A stretch of 42,149 bases of DNA, from the NCBI RefSeq assembly GCF_000485595.1, contig NW_014577864.1, forward strand, positions 58,572-100,720. The letters run 5' to 3'. A program made the position numbers and the translations under genes. The notes beneath the pieces were generated by a model that did no database searches, was not told the DNA's origin, and saw nothing but the letters and a program-made list of their open reading frames with translations. Source of the stretch: Priapulus caudatus. Lineage: Eukaryota > Priapulida > Priapulimorpha > Priapulimorphida > Priapulidae. The first letter of the stretch is position 1. The number at the start of each line of letters is the position of its first letter. This document shows positions 1-14,100 of the stretch, piece by piece.

Positions 1-391
1 GGACCGATTTCGGGGAAAATATTTTTAGGTGTGCGCCGGCCGCACACCTACCCCGAAATCGGTCCGATTAAAAAATCTCTTCATCGTTTGTAAAATCGGC
101 TCAGCGCGTCGCCCTCCGATAAACACCCGCACACCTAGGATAAAATTTGTTATTTTGTTGATGGTAGGCACCATTTTGAATTTCATGTGACACGGGCACA
201 TTCAGCTATTGGCTGTTCAAAAAATCGCTTCAAAATAATCGGTTCAAAATCAAACATGTTTGATTTGGAACGATCACCCGATAAAAATAATCGTAAGTAA
301 AATCGTCTACAAATCGACACCTACCCGATATCGGCTGATTTTTATCGGGCCTATCAAATCGCGTGATAAATCGGCTGGTGTGCGCCAACCT
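1..391. mobile_element. half copy of the same foldback MITE (cut by window edge)
   Basis: The central hairpin (1-65) and the right arm of the element described at 6108-6796, ending TGTGCGCCAACCT at 391 and followed by TTA. The left arm, if present, is outside the window. Confidence 0.75.
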
Positions 392-3060
392 TTAGACACC
401 TGATCTTTAGATCGGCAGTAAATTTAAACTAGCTGTTAGTCCACTAAGAACGGAGATCGATCAATAATAGCATATAAAATCTAGACCACTCCTACAAGAA
501 GTTTCTTACTGGAACTATCGTGTAATGACTTGAAATGTCACCAATCTGCCCTTTGACCATTAAATAGCACTTTGGTACTAAAGATGATACATGGCAAACA
601 CTATGGTTATTTACCTCGCATACGAGTTGTGCATGTAGGTGAAACTGCAGTGAGTTGTGCCACAATTGCGGGAGTGCGCTACAATGATACTACAGTACGC
701 TAATGGAAACATTGCATACATTTAAGCTTCAGCATTAACCTTTAGTTTTAACTTAAAGGTATTATTTCAGATAGCGCACATCAATGCATTGGAATTCTGA
801 ATACCGACCAACTATAGCTAGATTTGTGGTAGGCCTACTATTGTTAATGCACTGACAAATGGGTGCATTTTTTATATATATAAATATTACAATGTATACA
901 AATTGCACGTACAATAAACAATGTTTCTACATTGTAGGCTACAGTCAAGCATGAAAGAATCTAGATAAATTGTAAATAGTGATTTAATTCAATATTGAGT
1001 AGATATGGATGTTGATAGTTGATGACATGATCACAATAAAGACAGTGCCTACATACAGTGTCAGGTACATTTAATGGTCATTCATTATTAGGTAAACCAG
1101 ACAATTCTTCAACATAGAAAATGTAACCCTGCCTATCTATCACAGTTGTCTGTAAATAAAAGTAAGAGAACCATGAGGTATTCCTATTACGTTTTAAGAT
1201 TCAGATCTTCCAATTCAATGTTAACATGGTTTCGCAAAACGTTTTTACATTTTAAAATACTACAGGTACAGCAAAGCATTAGGTTTCTGTGAATTACTTC
1301 AAAAGCACAAGAGCTTTCAGCTAATGGCCTGTTTCACAGACTCCATGGATATTTTGCATTAAACCAGACATGTAAGATGATGGTGCTTAGTTAACAGCTC
1401 GAAATTTATTACATTGCAGAGAAAAGATTCTCATGCTTCAAACGATATTTTACATGAGCAAAATCAATACCAGCTTGATTTTAAATACATGAAGTAAAAT
1501 CATTTTCCATCACTGCTTTAATATCACTGACTAGCTTCTAACAATGCTAACTTAAATCTCTGGCTCTAATTACACCTGCAAATGAGGTTATTAATAGAGT
1601 CCAGTACTGAGCCAGTTCTGTACAGCATTGATCATCACTTATTATTTTTAGACTGTATTACACCATTCTTGTGTTTACATCTATCAATACCAGCGCACTC
1701 CATAATGGTAGACAACATAGGCACATACACCAACAGCTGCCGAGAGTGCCCAAATGGCAGCTCCTCTCTTACTAATAAACCTGGGCGTTATGGACAAGCT
1801 TGGTCCTATATTACGTCTTCGCACAACCTCCTTGTTCTCTTCATTCTTTAGTTCCAAACTGCAATTAATTACATTAACAGACTGCATTAATATTTGAGCA
1901 CTTCAATTGATTCAGCTGAAATTGAAATCAAACAAATTCAAAATAAATATTATTGATTAGGTTGTAAATGCAAACAGATAATAAATTAACCTTGACTGTA
2001 ATCTGTAGGCCCTAAGCATTAAACTCAAACGTATCATTCCATAGTCAAATATGCCATCGGCCTGCCATCTCTCGGGAGAAATAATTCACAAGCTAGCGTC
2101 GCAATATTTTAACAGCTCTATACACCATTCATCCATCAGATTTTTTCTCTATGAAGAAGGCTGCATTTAGTACATGTATTTTTCATATTTTTTATATGTA
2201 TATGTATGAATTTAGTATATTTTGCGTATTTGAAAAATATGCAATAAAGATTTAATAATAATACTAATAAAAATAATAATAATATAGTTGTCTGCATAGA
2301 CATTCGCCACAGAGAAATGTACGAATAAATAATTGAAAAAAACAACCGCGCTGCACACCTTACATGGGAGTATAGTTAGTTAGTCTTCATTGTATTGTGC
2401 AATAATGGTACCTACTAAATTTTACGTTTAAATAGTAGACAGATAAATTCATTAAAGGCTACAAGTCATGAATACGCAAAGGTCAATTGCATAATACTTA
2501 AAGCTACAGGTAATAGTACACACAATACTACGTACACACAATAACTCAATAACTGTTAAACCACTAACAAGTAATTAATTATTTTACTTATTTATTACAC
2601 CTTAGCTACATTGTTCCTGTTTTAAAAACAAACAATGGATCTGCTTAATATTAGACTTAGAGAGTTCCCAAACATTCCCTCAGACATAGTAGCCCTAGCA
2701 GTCGCATGCCTACGTGAAAGTGTACTACGTACTTTTTTCTGTATAGTATCACTTCTGGCTCCAGATCTGTTGGGGGATAAGATATGAAAAGGTCTCCAGC
2801 GATGGTGATGAGTCGTTCAAATGGCAGGTCAGCAGGAATCTTTGACAGGAGGTGATGGACCATGGCCATGTCACACTCACACTCCAGGATCTCAGACTCA
2901 CGGTGTAGCACTATCTGCAGCCAGAAGAAGTAGAATATGAGATGATCACAGAAGGCAATGGCATGATATGCGCGTGTGGCACTTCAGTCTATGCTGTTAC
3001 CCACCACATCATGACAAAACTATGTTATTTGCAAAGATACATGGCTATCGTTACATAGAA
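1..3060. repeat. left copy of a 3.07-kb duplicated block
   Basis: The block is nearly collinear with 6398-9470. It starts at the centre of a palindromic element (the window edge) and ends sharply after TTACATAGAA at 3060, where a GTGC microsatellite follows. The copies differ by many one-base indels, some substitutions and one short replaced stretch (about 2515-2535 here against 8934-8948). TBC1D20 exons 8 and 9 are open in this copy. The rest, including 1-1683, is 3' flank with no gene visible. Confidence 0.9.
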
Positions 3061-3062
3061 TG

Positions 3063-3097
<35 letters not shown>

Positions 3098-4848
3098 ATG
3101 TGCACATATCAGTATACGGAATTCATAAAAACGAATCGCATGCAAGTTCAAGCAATTTTAAAATATCTATTGTGAACGTTCCACGACACTATATATTATA
3201 TAAGAAAGTGTAATCTTCCTACTATCGAATGTTTACCGTGCGTTATATCTATATCGTCTACTTTAGTAACGTGTGTGTGCGTTGTTGACTCATGCATTAT
3301 ACCTCAGAGTTTGGCGTGCCCTTCATGGCGATGACTCGTGAATTCACCCAGCGCCGATCATTTACAGACACGTCACCCTATCACCGCACAGACACACAGT
3401 CGTGATAAACTCACGCAACTACACTGACTGCGGTACGGCAAATGATTCCCCACGGAACAGCGCGAGAAGAAATACGTGTATGTGTGTGTGTAAATATATA
3501 CACACATATATATATATATAGTAGCCCAACTTACTACGGATGCTCGCCGGGCCGCACTACCATTCAGCATGTTTGCTTTGGAGGCGCGCGCGTCAAGGCG
3601 GGTTATTTATAGGTGAACGGGGCAGAACGCACTCATATACCCTTCAGGATCCTTCAGGGTTTTCGGGATACAGATGCATGAACATATGTCTATGCATACG
3701 TTCGCGGATGCTAACGGAACGGGTTTCCGTATCCGGTAATTCACTCTAAATCAAATCTATGCGATCATTTAAAATAGGAGGGTGACAGGTGTAGGTGCAT
3801 GGAAATGCGGGGAATGATGTAGAATGACGTACGTCGATACGAGAGGTGAACCATGCCAACAGGTTCAAACACTTTTGTACCTGAATGTGTTTGCACTTGT
3901 CACGGGTTTGGCCCTGATCGTAGCAGGTTTGTTATCGCATATAAGGGCAAGTGCAACCGGAAAAGTAGGCGAAAAACGGTTTTTTATCGCCATCTTATTA
4001 TCGGTCATTTATGTCCAGGGACGAATCTGGGATGAGTCTCAACCTAGGATCCCTATTTCGGAAGCCTGGGGCCTGAGCTGTTTTGTATGTTGCAGATATC
4101 TTTCTCAACTACTTCAAAATAGAAAATATAATTAGAACCCATGTCATTGCAAGTTGCAACTGTATATCTCTAAAACAAATATATTGAGTACTAGCACTCT
4201 AACTTCATTCCGGTCCTCGTTTACCGGATCTCTCTTTCACTATTTCTGGAATCGTCCCTGATGCTATTGACTGAATAATATTAAAATTACTAGGATACTG
4301 CACGATGTGTGGGCATCATAGAATCTTTGCCAGGAGCGAATTTTTCACCTGGGGGCGGGGGGGGGCAAACCCACGGGGAGGTTGTTTTCTGGGCAGGTGG
4401 CGGACAACTCGCAATTGACCATATAACAGCATCGAAATTTCCTTACGGCGAGGGGCAACCGCCTCCACCCCCGCTAGCTACAGCCCAGCTAGTTTGTATG
4501 CCACATATCTTGCGTAGTTCAACTAATATATATTATATATGTATTATAAATATATAGTATATATGCTATATACTATAGACCATGTACACTGTCTATACTA
4601 GCTCCTGATACTATAGCATGTAATACAATCGTTGTGTCATTTCATTTCTGAAACCTATTATCGACATGCTAAAATTAACCCTACAGTTTTTTAAACGATC
4701 GATATCATTAAGACAATTTTTGACTTGACTTGACTGAATTGACGAAAATTTTTGACTTGAATTGAATTAAGACAAATGATGTTCAAAACAATCTTCCGCA
4801 ACACACACACACACGCACAGCTAGGCACACACACGCACGCACGCACGC

Positions 4849-4897
<49 letters not shown>

Positions 4898-5054
4898 TAT
4901 ATATATTATATATATATATATATATAACATATATAACAACTCTTTCCCTACTATCTATCTATCCGTATAACTCTCTCTATCTCTTTCTCGTTCTTTCTCA
5001 TGTATATATATCAGAAGTAGATAATAGGAAATCTATCAGTTCCCTATATCTACT

Positions 5055-5105
<51 letters not shown>

Positions 5106-8100
5106 ATATATATGGCTTATGGTGTTATGATTAGGGGGGCAAAAGAGCGAGGAAGGAGTGAGTACACACAGGCACGCAAGCACGCGCTAGCTCGGTGGTG
5201 TAGGATGAAGAACGTATAGTTGGGAGAATGGTTGAAGGGAGAGGAGCGAGGTATGGGGGAGGGAGAAGGTAGAGGTGGAGGAGGAGAGGAGTTGAAGGGA
5301 TAAGGAGGTGCGTATAGGAAGAGGGAAAAGATAAAGGGAAAAGATAAAGGGAAAAGAAGAAGTAAAGGAGGGAAGAAGTAGAGGATGTGGAAAAACGGGG
5401 TGGGTAAGAAGAGGGCGACGAGGAGGGAGAAATGAAGGGAGATGGAGCAAGCACTCACACACGCACCGAACACTACTATATATTTAAATATACAGCACGC
5501 GACACACCGCGAATGAATAGAACTATCTTTAGGGTTGACAGACCAGCATGCAATTATGAATTTATAAGGAAATTATAGCGTTAGTCAACTAGTGTTGTTT
5601 TTTAATTAATGATCAGACCCTGCATCTGCGCACCTTAGCTGTCGTGCACGAGGTATCTTTTTCGTTTCCTGCAGCAGCCACTACAGCTTTATATATATAT
5701 GACAGGTTTGTGAGCGGGGATTTACAGTTTGATGATACTGGGGAGTTTTCTTAGTGGGTAGGAAAATATAAAAATATATATCATCAGACCTATTCTTTCT
5801 TTAACGAGAGAAATTATCAAATAAAATTGCCCACCTTGATCCCTCAAAATCATGGAGAATTGCCTTCTCCCTTACCTTCACCCTCCTTAACCTTTCCCGC
5901 CGCTCTCTTCTTTCCTCTAAGTGGTAAGAAATCGATAAGAAATTGTGGGGTCTACTACTAGTGATCAATTTTCAGGATCCCTGCATACATTAACATGGCA
6001 AAGACAATTGGCATTTCATAAATGGTTAATTCGACCTTTCTTATTCAAACATGATTCAAATAGGACCAATGCAGTATTTAGCACCATCGCACACGAAAGG
6101 GTACTTAAGGCCGGCGCACACCAGCCGATTTATCACGCGATTTGATAGGCACGATAAAAATCAGCCGATATCGGGTAGGTGTTGCGCATTCATTTGTAGA
6201 CGGTGTTTGATTTTGAACCGCGATTATTTTGAAGCGATTTTTGAACAGCCAATAGCTGGAATCGTGCCCGTGTCACATGACATTCAAAATGGCGCGCCTA
6301 CCATTTACAAAATAACCATTTTATCGTAGGTGTGCGGGTGTTTATTGGAAGGCATCGCGCTGAGCCGATTTTAACAAACGATGAAGAGATTTTTTAATTG
6401 GACCGATTTCGGGGAAAATATTTTAGGTAGTGCGCCGGCCGCCACACCTACCCGAAATCGTCGCGATTAAAAAAATCTCTTCATCGTTTGTAAAATCGGC
6501 TCAGCGCCGTCGCCCTCCGATAAACACCCGCACACCTAGGATAAAATTTGTTATTTTGTTGATGGTAGGCACCATTTTGAATATTCATGTGACACGGCAC
6601 ATTCAGCTATTGGCTGTTAAAAAATCGCCTTCAAATAATCGCGTTCAAAATCAAACATGTTTGATTTGGAACGATCACCGCGATAAAAATAATCGTAAGT
6701 AAATATCGTCTACAAATTCGACACCTACCGATATCGGCTGATTTTTATCGGGCCTATCAAATCGCGTGATAAATCGGCTCTGGTGTGCGCCAGCCTTTAG
6801 ACACCTGATCTTTAGATCGGCAGTAAATTTAAACTAGCTGTTAGTCCACTAAGAACGGAGATCGATCAATAATAGCATATAAAATCTAGACCACTCCTAC
6901 AAGAAGTTTCTTACTGGAACTATCGTGTAATGACTTGAAATGTCACCAATCTGCCGCTTTGACCATTAAATAGCACTTTGTACTAAAGATGATACATGGC
7001 AACACTATGGTTATTTACCTCGCATACGAGTGTGCATGTAGGTGAAACTGCAGTGAGTTGTGCCACAATTGCGGGAGTGCGCCTAACAATGATCTACAGT
7101 ACGCTAATGGAAACATTGCATACATTTAAGCCTTCAGCATTAACCTTTAGTTTAAACTTAAAGGTATTATTTCAGATAGCGGCACATCAATGCATTGGAA
7201 TTCTGAATACCGACGCAACTATAGCTAGATTTGTGGTAGGCCACTATGCTTTAATGCACTGACAAATGGGTGCATTTTTTATATATATAAATATTACAAT
7301 GTATACAAATTGCAGCTACAATATAAACAATGTTTCTACATTGTAGGCTACAGTCAAGCAATGAAAGAATCTAGATAAATTGTAAATAGTGATTAATTCA
7401 ATATTGAGTAGATATGGATGTTGATAGTATGATGACATGATCACAATAAAGACAGTGCCTAATACAGTGTCAGGTACATTTAATGGTCATTCATTATTAG
7501 GTAAACCAGACAATTCTTCAACATAGAAAATGTAACCCTGCCTATCTATCACAGTTGTCTGTAAATAAAAGTAGAGAGAACCATGAGGTATTCCTATTAC
7601 GCTTTTAAGATTCAGATCTTCCAATTCATGTTAACATGGTTCGCAAAACGTTTTTACATTTTAAAATACTACAGGTACAGCAAAGCATTAGTTTCTGTGA
7701 ATTACTTCAAAAGCCACAAGAGCTTTCAGCTAATGGCGCTGTTTCCAGACTCCATGGATATTTTGCATTAACACGCAACATGTAGATGATGGTGCTTAGT
7801 TAACAGCTCGAAATTTATTACATTGCAGAGAAAAGATTCTCATGCTTCAAACGATATTTTAGCATGAGCAAAATCAATACCAGCTTGATTTTAAATACAT
7901 GAAGTAAAAATCATTTTCCATCACTGCCTTTAATATCACTGACTAGCTTCTAACAATGCTAACTTAAATCTCTGGCTCTAATTACACCTGCAAATGGAGG
8001 TTATTAATAGAGTCCAGTACTGAGCCAGCTTCTGTACAGCATTGATCATCACTTATTATTTTTAGACTGTATTACACCATTCTTGTGTTTACATCTATCA

Positions 8101-11100
8101 ATACCAGCGCACTCCATAATGGTAGACGACATCAGGCACTACACCAACAGCCTAGCCGAGAGTGCCGCAAATGGCAGCTCCTCTCTTACTAATAAACCTG
8201 GGCGTTATGGACAAGCTTGGTCCTATATTACGTCTTCGCCACAACCTCCTTGTTCTCTTCATTCATTAGTTCCAAACTGCAATTAATTACATTAACAGAC
8301 TGCATTAATATTTGAGCACTTCAATTGATTCAGCTGAAATTGAAATCAAACAAATTCAAAATAAATATTATTGATTAGGTTGTAAATGCAAACAGATAAT
8401 AAATTAACCTTGACTGTAATCTGTAGGCCCTAAGCATTAAACTCAAACGTATCATTCCATAGTCAAATATGCCATCGGCCTGCCATCTCTCGGGAGAATA
8501 ATTCACAAGCTAGCGTCGCAATATTTTTAACAGCTCTATACACCATTCATCCATCAGATTTTTTTTATCTATGAAGAAGCGCTGCATTTAGTACATGTAT
8601 TTTTCATATTTTTTATATGTATATGTATGAATTTAGTATATTTTGCGTATTTGAAAAATATGCAATAAAGATTTAATAATACTAATAAAAATAATAATAA
8701 TATAGTTGTCTGCATAGACATTCGCCACAGAGAAATGTACGAATAAATAATTGAAAAAAAACAACCGCGCTGCACACCTTACATGGAGTATAGTTAGTTA
8801 GTCTTCATTGTATTGTGCAATAATGGTACCTACTAAATTTTACGTTTAAATAGTAGACAGATAAATTCATTAAAGGCTACAAGTCATGAATACGCAAAGG
8901 TCAATTGCATAATACTTAAAGCTACAGGTAATAGTATTTAATCGTACACACAATAACTCAATAACTGTTAAACCACTAACAAGTAATTAATTATTTTACT
9001 TATTTATTACACCTTAGCTACATTGTTCCTGTTTTAAAAACAAACAATGGATCTGCTTAATATAGACTTTAAGAGTTCCCAAACATTCCCTCAGACATAG
9101 CAGCCCTAGCAGTCGCATGCCTACTGTGAAAGTGTACTACGTACTTTTTTCTGTATAGTATCACTTCTGGCTCCAGATCTGTTGGGGGATAAGATATGAA
9201 AAGGTCTCCAGCGATGGTGATGAGTCGTTCAAATGCGCGTCAGCAGGAATCTTTGACAGGAAATGATGGACCATGGCCATGTCACACTCACACTCCAGGA
9301 TCTCAGACTCACGGTGTAGCACTATCTGCAGCCAGAAGAATAGAATATGAGATGATCACAGAAGGCAATGGCATGATATGCGCGTGTGGCACTTCAGTCT
9401 ATGCTGTTACCCACCACATCATGACAAAACTACGTTATTTGCAAAGATACATGGCTATCGTTACATAGAACCTGACTACAGAATTATTTGGTACACATGT
9501 TTAAGATTACATAACATAATGTAATGTGACATAAAATACTCTACAAGTAACATTGTCTTTACTGGAATTAACAAGTGCCGCGGAGCAACAGCGCTCATCT
9601 AACGTCTACTGCGGTGACTCTGTGGTGGAGTGGTGGGATTCTAGTAAACCCTGTTAGTCCCAAATGTGTTCACATACACGCCGAAACAGTGGAATGCACA
9701 GGGATGGTATCAGGAACCTTCTCAAAAGAATGTTCGTTGGATCGTTATGAAAGTTGCCACGAGATGGCGCGTACGTTTAAGTGTCTCAATTAAAGATAGA
9801 AGCTCCCATCGTACGTTGTAGCAACAACTATTTGCAAGACAGAATAGGTAAGCACTCATCCATTTACCTACGCAAGCCTACAGGCTGCAATAGAGAGCTG
9901 CCACCTGTAACCAATTAACGCAGGCAAAAACTACACAGTACCACCACCACATGCACTGGCAGTGGCCACTGCAGTGGCCTACGTTACATGTAACATACTG
10001 ACAGTACAGAATGCCATATAAATTATACGATTTAAGGAGCATAAACCTTCTTCAACCAAATTTAGCTTTTGAAATTTCACTGTGACATTGTAGCCTCTTA
10101 CATTCAGGCATGTATAGATTCTACTAGCCAAACCGGCAGTCAAATCTTTTCTAACAGACAGTCAACAATCCATGTTTAACCCTCCTCTCTGAGGGTCAAA
10201 AGTTATCCGACACTTACTCTTCGCATGTCAGCAGAAGGTACATTTCATGGTCCTTTTCAATAAAGCCATAACAAGAGCGCAGAGCGTCTGGCTCATCTGA
10301 GGTCTGTTGCTACGTTTATAAACGTAAAATTTCAGTCGTGCCTAGTACCACATTTGTTAGCGCAGATATGCAGACACGCAGTTGCGTACACATCAATGTT
10401 TGGACACGCCCACTATCGCAGATGGAGGGTAGGGGGAGGGTGGGGGATTAGGTGGGGGAAGGTGGGGGAAGGGGCGGGGGAGGGGGTGGGGAGGGGGAAG
10501 GGAGGGTGGGGGGGGGGCTCTAATAGCAAAAGCAGTTCACTCCTTTGTTTAACAGTCAACAAATCCATGTTTAACCCTCCTCTTGAGGGTCAAAAGGTTA
10601 TCCGACACTTACTCTTCGCATGTCAGCAGAAGGGAGGACATTTCATGGTCCTTTCAATAAAGCCATAAAAATGCTAGGTCACCGCTGAAACAAAAAAGTT
10701 TTTCAATCGTTCGTCAGACCATGTCCTCAGAAAATGTCTAAAATCTGCCCTGTGCCCATTGACCTTTGACCTGGGACCTCCAATTTCGGCACAGTGATGG
10801 CTTTTCCTACCATGATGCTATACACCGACTATCACGAGCCTAGGTCGAGCTGTTTAGATTTGTGCCGCCAATTCTGCATTTCCTCCTATACCTTAAGTTA
10901 AGGAGTGAATGTTCCCCTTCTTTTACACCTCTTGACCTTTGACCTTTGACCCCCAGCTTCGACATCCCAACTCGTTTTCGGATTACCCCCCCACTTCCCG
11001 AATATCGTGACCGTACGTCGAGCGGTTAAGATTTGTGCCCAACTGTGACGCCCGGAGACGCGACGACGGACGGACGGACGCACGGACGATCATGCGATTC

Positions 11101-14100
11101 TACAAGCTGCATCTGACTATTCAGATGAGCTATAAAATGCTAAGTCACGCTGAAACAAAAAGTTTTTCAATCGCTCCTCAGCAGACCATGTCCTCAGAAA
11201 AATGTCTCAAATCTGCCCTGTGCCCATTGACCTTTGACCTGTGACCTCCAATTTCAGCACAGTGATGGCTTTTCCTACCATGATGCTATAGACCGACTAT
11301 CATGAGCCTAGGTCGAGCCGTTTAGATTTGTGCCGCAATTCTGCATTTCCTCCCTATACCTTAAGTTAAGGAGTGAATGTTCCCCCTTCTTTTACACCTC
11401 TTGACCTTTGACCACCAGCTTCGACATCCCAACTCGTTTTCGGATTACCCCCCCCCCACGTCTCGAATATCGTGACTGTACGTCGAGCCGTTTAGATTTG
11501 TGCCCAACTGTTGACGGACGGACGCTCGCACGGACGGACAGACGAACGGACGATCATGCGATTCTACATGCTGCATCTGACTATGTCAGATGAGCTAAAA
11601 ATCATAAAGGTAATAAAAGACTCACTGCAGTTGCCAAGTAGATAGGCATAAATGGATGACATGCTATGAAAAAGTCATACAGTCGCACAACATGCTTGAA
11701 GTCTGGCAATACATGACCAAACCATGTAATTAACCAACTCAGGCAGAATATCGTTCCTACACCAGACCTACAAACAAAACAAAAACATATTATATGCACC
11801 TCTATATTACTCTACATAATGAAACAATAAGGGCTGCCCAGTGTCACTCGCTGTATTGTTAGCTCGGTCACTATCTCACTTTATTAATATGCTCTTAATT
11901 GTCTCATGTTTTTCTCTACCAATTCTGATGCTATCAATATACTGTAGTAACATGCTACAGTTGTTCTTAACACACTTGTATAAAGTTTTACCTTTCCATG
12001 AACTGTCGGAGTTCTGGACTAGATTTGCCAATAAGTGGAAGCATATAATCTAGAATAGTGGTCGTTTTCTCCATTGTCTTATACATGAAGTCCCTAGAAT
12101 GACAAACATTTCGTTACTATGCAAATCTGCAACATCTAGCTTACTGCTTTTGAGACCAAAACTTAAAAATTGGTGAATAAATCATTGTTACCTAGTTATT
12201 CCAAATTGTCTCCATGGCATTCAGGCATCACCCAAAAGAGCTATGCTTATTTTAAGTTTTATGTTCCCCTTTGCATTATATACAAACATTTATAACTACA
12301 CAGCATGAGAATGGAAGTAAAAACAAAAATAACTTACTTTAAATGCTCATTAGAAAGCTTTTCTAGAATTTGATAGGCTAGACTCTGTCCCGTAACTAGA
12401 AGGAATGTGACCGCAATGTCGTGGTAACCCTAAATATAAGCACAACATATAAGCACAAGAAATTTTTTAATATCCAACACATTTTTAGGCAGCTATGAAA
12501 ATCAGTTTTTCAAACTTACATAAAATTTGCACTATTTTAAATCATTATTAGTGACATATTTGCATAATGTAGCGATGGTGAAAATTGTTAAAGGGATAGT
12601 AGACTCTAGGATTTTACTGCATACAACTGTACTCACTGTATAACAAATCGTCTATACTCACACGTATTTGTTACCAGATACCTAATTTAATTGTTATAAT
12701 TAATTACACATCAACGCTACAAAATTTGAACGACGCCATGACACCCGCGACCGTGTTGCCACCCCGAAAAAGTTGCGTATTTGACAATTTATTTTGCACG
12801 TTACAGACCGAGGGCTAATCACAAAAGTGCAATTATATTTATACCTAAATGCTATTTAACCGAACGATATTCATTTTAAGGCAAATTTATCCATATTATA
12901 ACTAAAACTATATGTTGTTTATAAGATATTACAATCCTTTTGCTTTTAAATTAATAAATAAGAAACACCCTTGGCTGAAAAGTGGTTTTGCGCAACTCAT
13001 CAGATCGTGCGCTTTGAGTGGCGCCACCGTCGTTGTAATCAAACTGTAGTCGTTAGTTTTAATACATTTTTTAATAATATTTCTAATAGTGATTGAACCA
13101 TGAAACTTTTTATGTAGCGTAATTTTAACCTAAATTAACTGAAAATAACCCTAGAACCTAGAGTAAATGATCCCTTTAAATTACTGCTATCACCACAGTG
13201 GAAGAGGGTACACAATCTGATGCCTTAAAAAGTTGAATATCCCCGCCTTGGCTAGAGAGCATGGTTATTTATTCCGAGTTGTGATCACAGAGAAATATCC
13301 ATTTATACATCGGCTACTATGTCATAAATTGAAACGGAGAAATCAGCGTTTTTCTATTTTTCACAATGATCGACCGCCTGTGTGCAAAATGGGTGACGTA
13401 TGTGAAACATCTACTGTTAGTACTTACTGTGACATATCCATGACTAACTGAACCCACTAAATTGGTAAAATATTCTATGCACCATGAGAAATTGTGAGAA
13501 ATTACGATGTTACCATCGCACTTTTACGCAAAACCCGCATACGATATGTACAGACGCGCGCCTAAATGCAGGGTGTGTAACAAGAGAAATAGCGCCATTT
13601 TGGGTCGTTGGGCAATTTCAACTATCACAGGCAGATGACAGCTGTATGAGGGTTGATGGTGAATGATACTGGTTTAGTGAATATCATGAAAATGCTAGTT
13701 GTATCATGTCTCTGACGTCATCAGTGACGTCAGCTGCTGCTCACTACACGTGTACGCGGGCAATCAAACCGCTCTGAAAGTTCACATGTATCGTTATATG
13801 GAGAAATGAGTGTGTTCAGAGGTGGCACATAGTGTTAGCCATCGAATAAGGTTGAAAATGAAAAATCGGTAAAATTTTGCCTAAAACTTGGAAAGTATAC
13901 CTTAAAGCATGTAAACACCATAAACTGTTCTCAATAAGTCAGAAGTGTGCAATAATAGAAAAGGTAAGTTTATTTGTACACGAGACATTTAACATCAACT
14001 GATGAAGACTATATATATATAGGCACCTGGTAGTAGCAGAGCTCTGGGTTGTTGTGAAGGACCTGAACGATGATACTGACCATCTCATCCTGCATCCCCA

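Noticed and set aside
3824-4135. 103-codon ORF with a hydrophobic segment
   Set aside because: A second frame is open over the same bases, no family match, and no signal peptide or splice context that supports expression.
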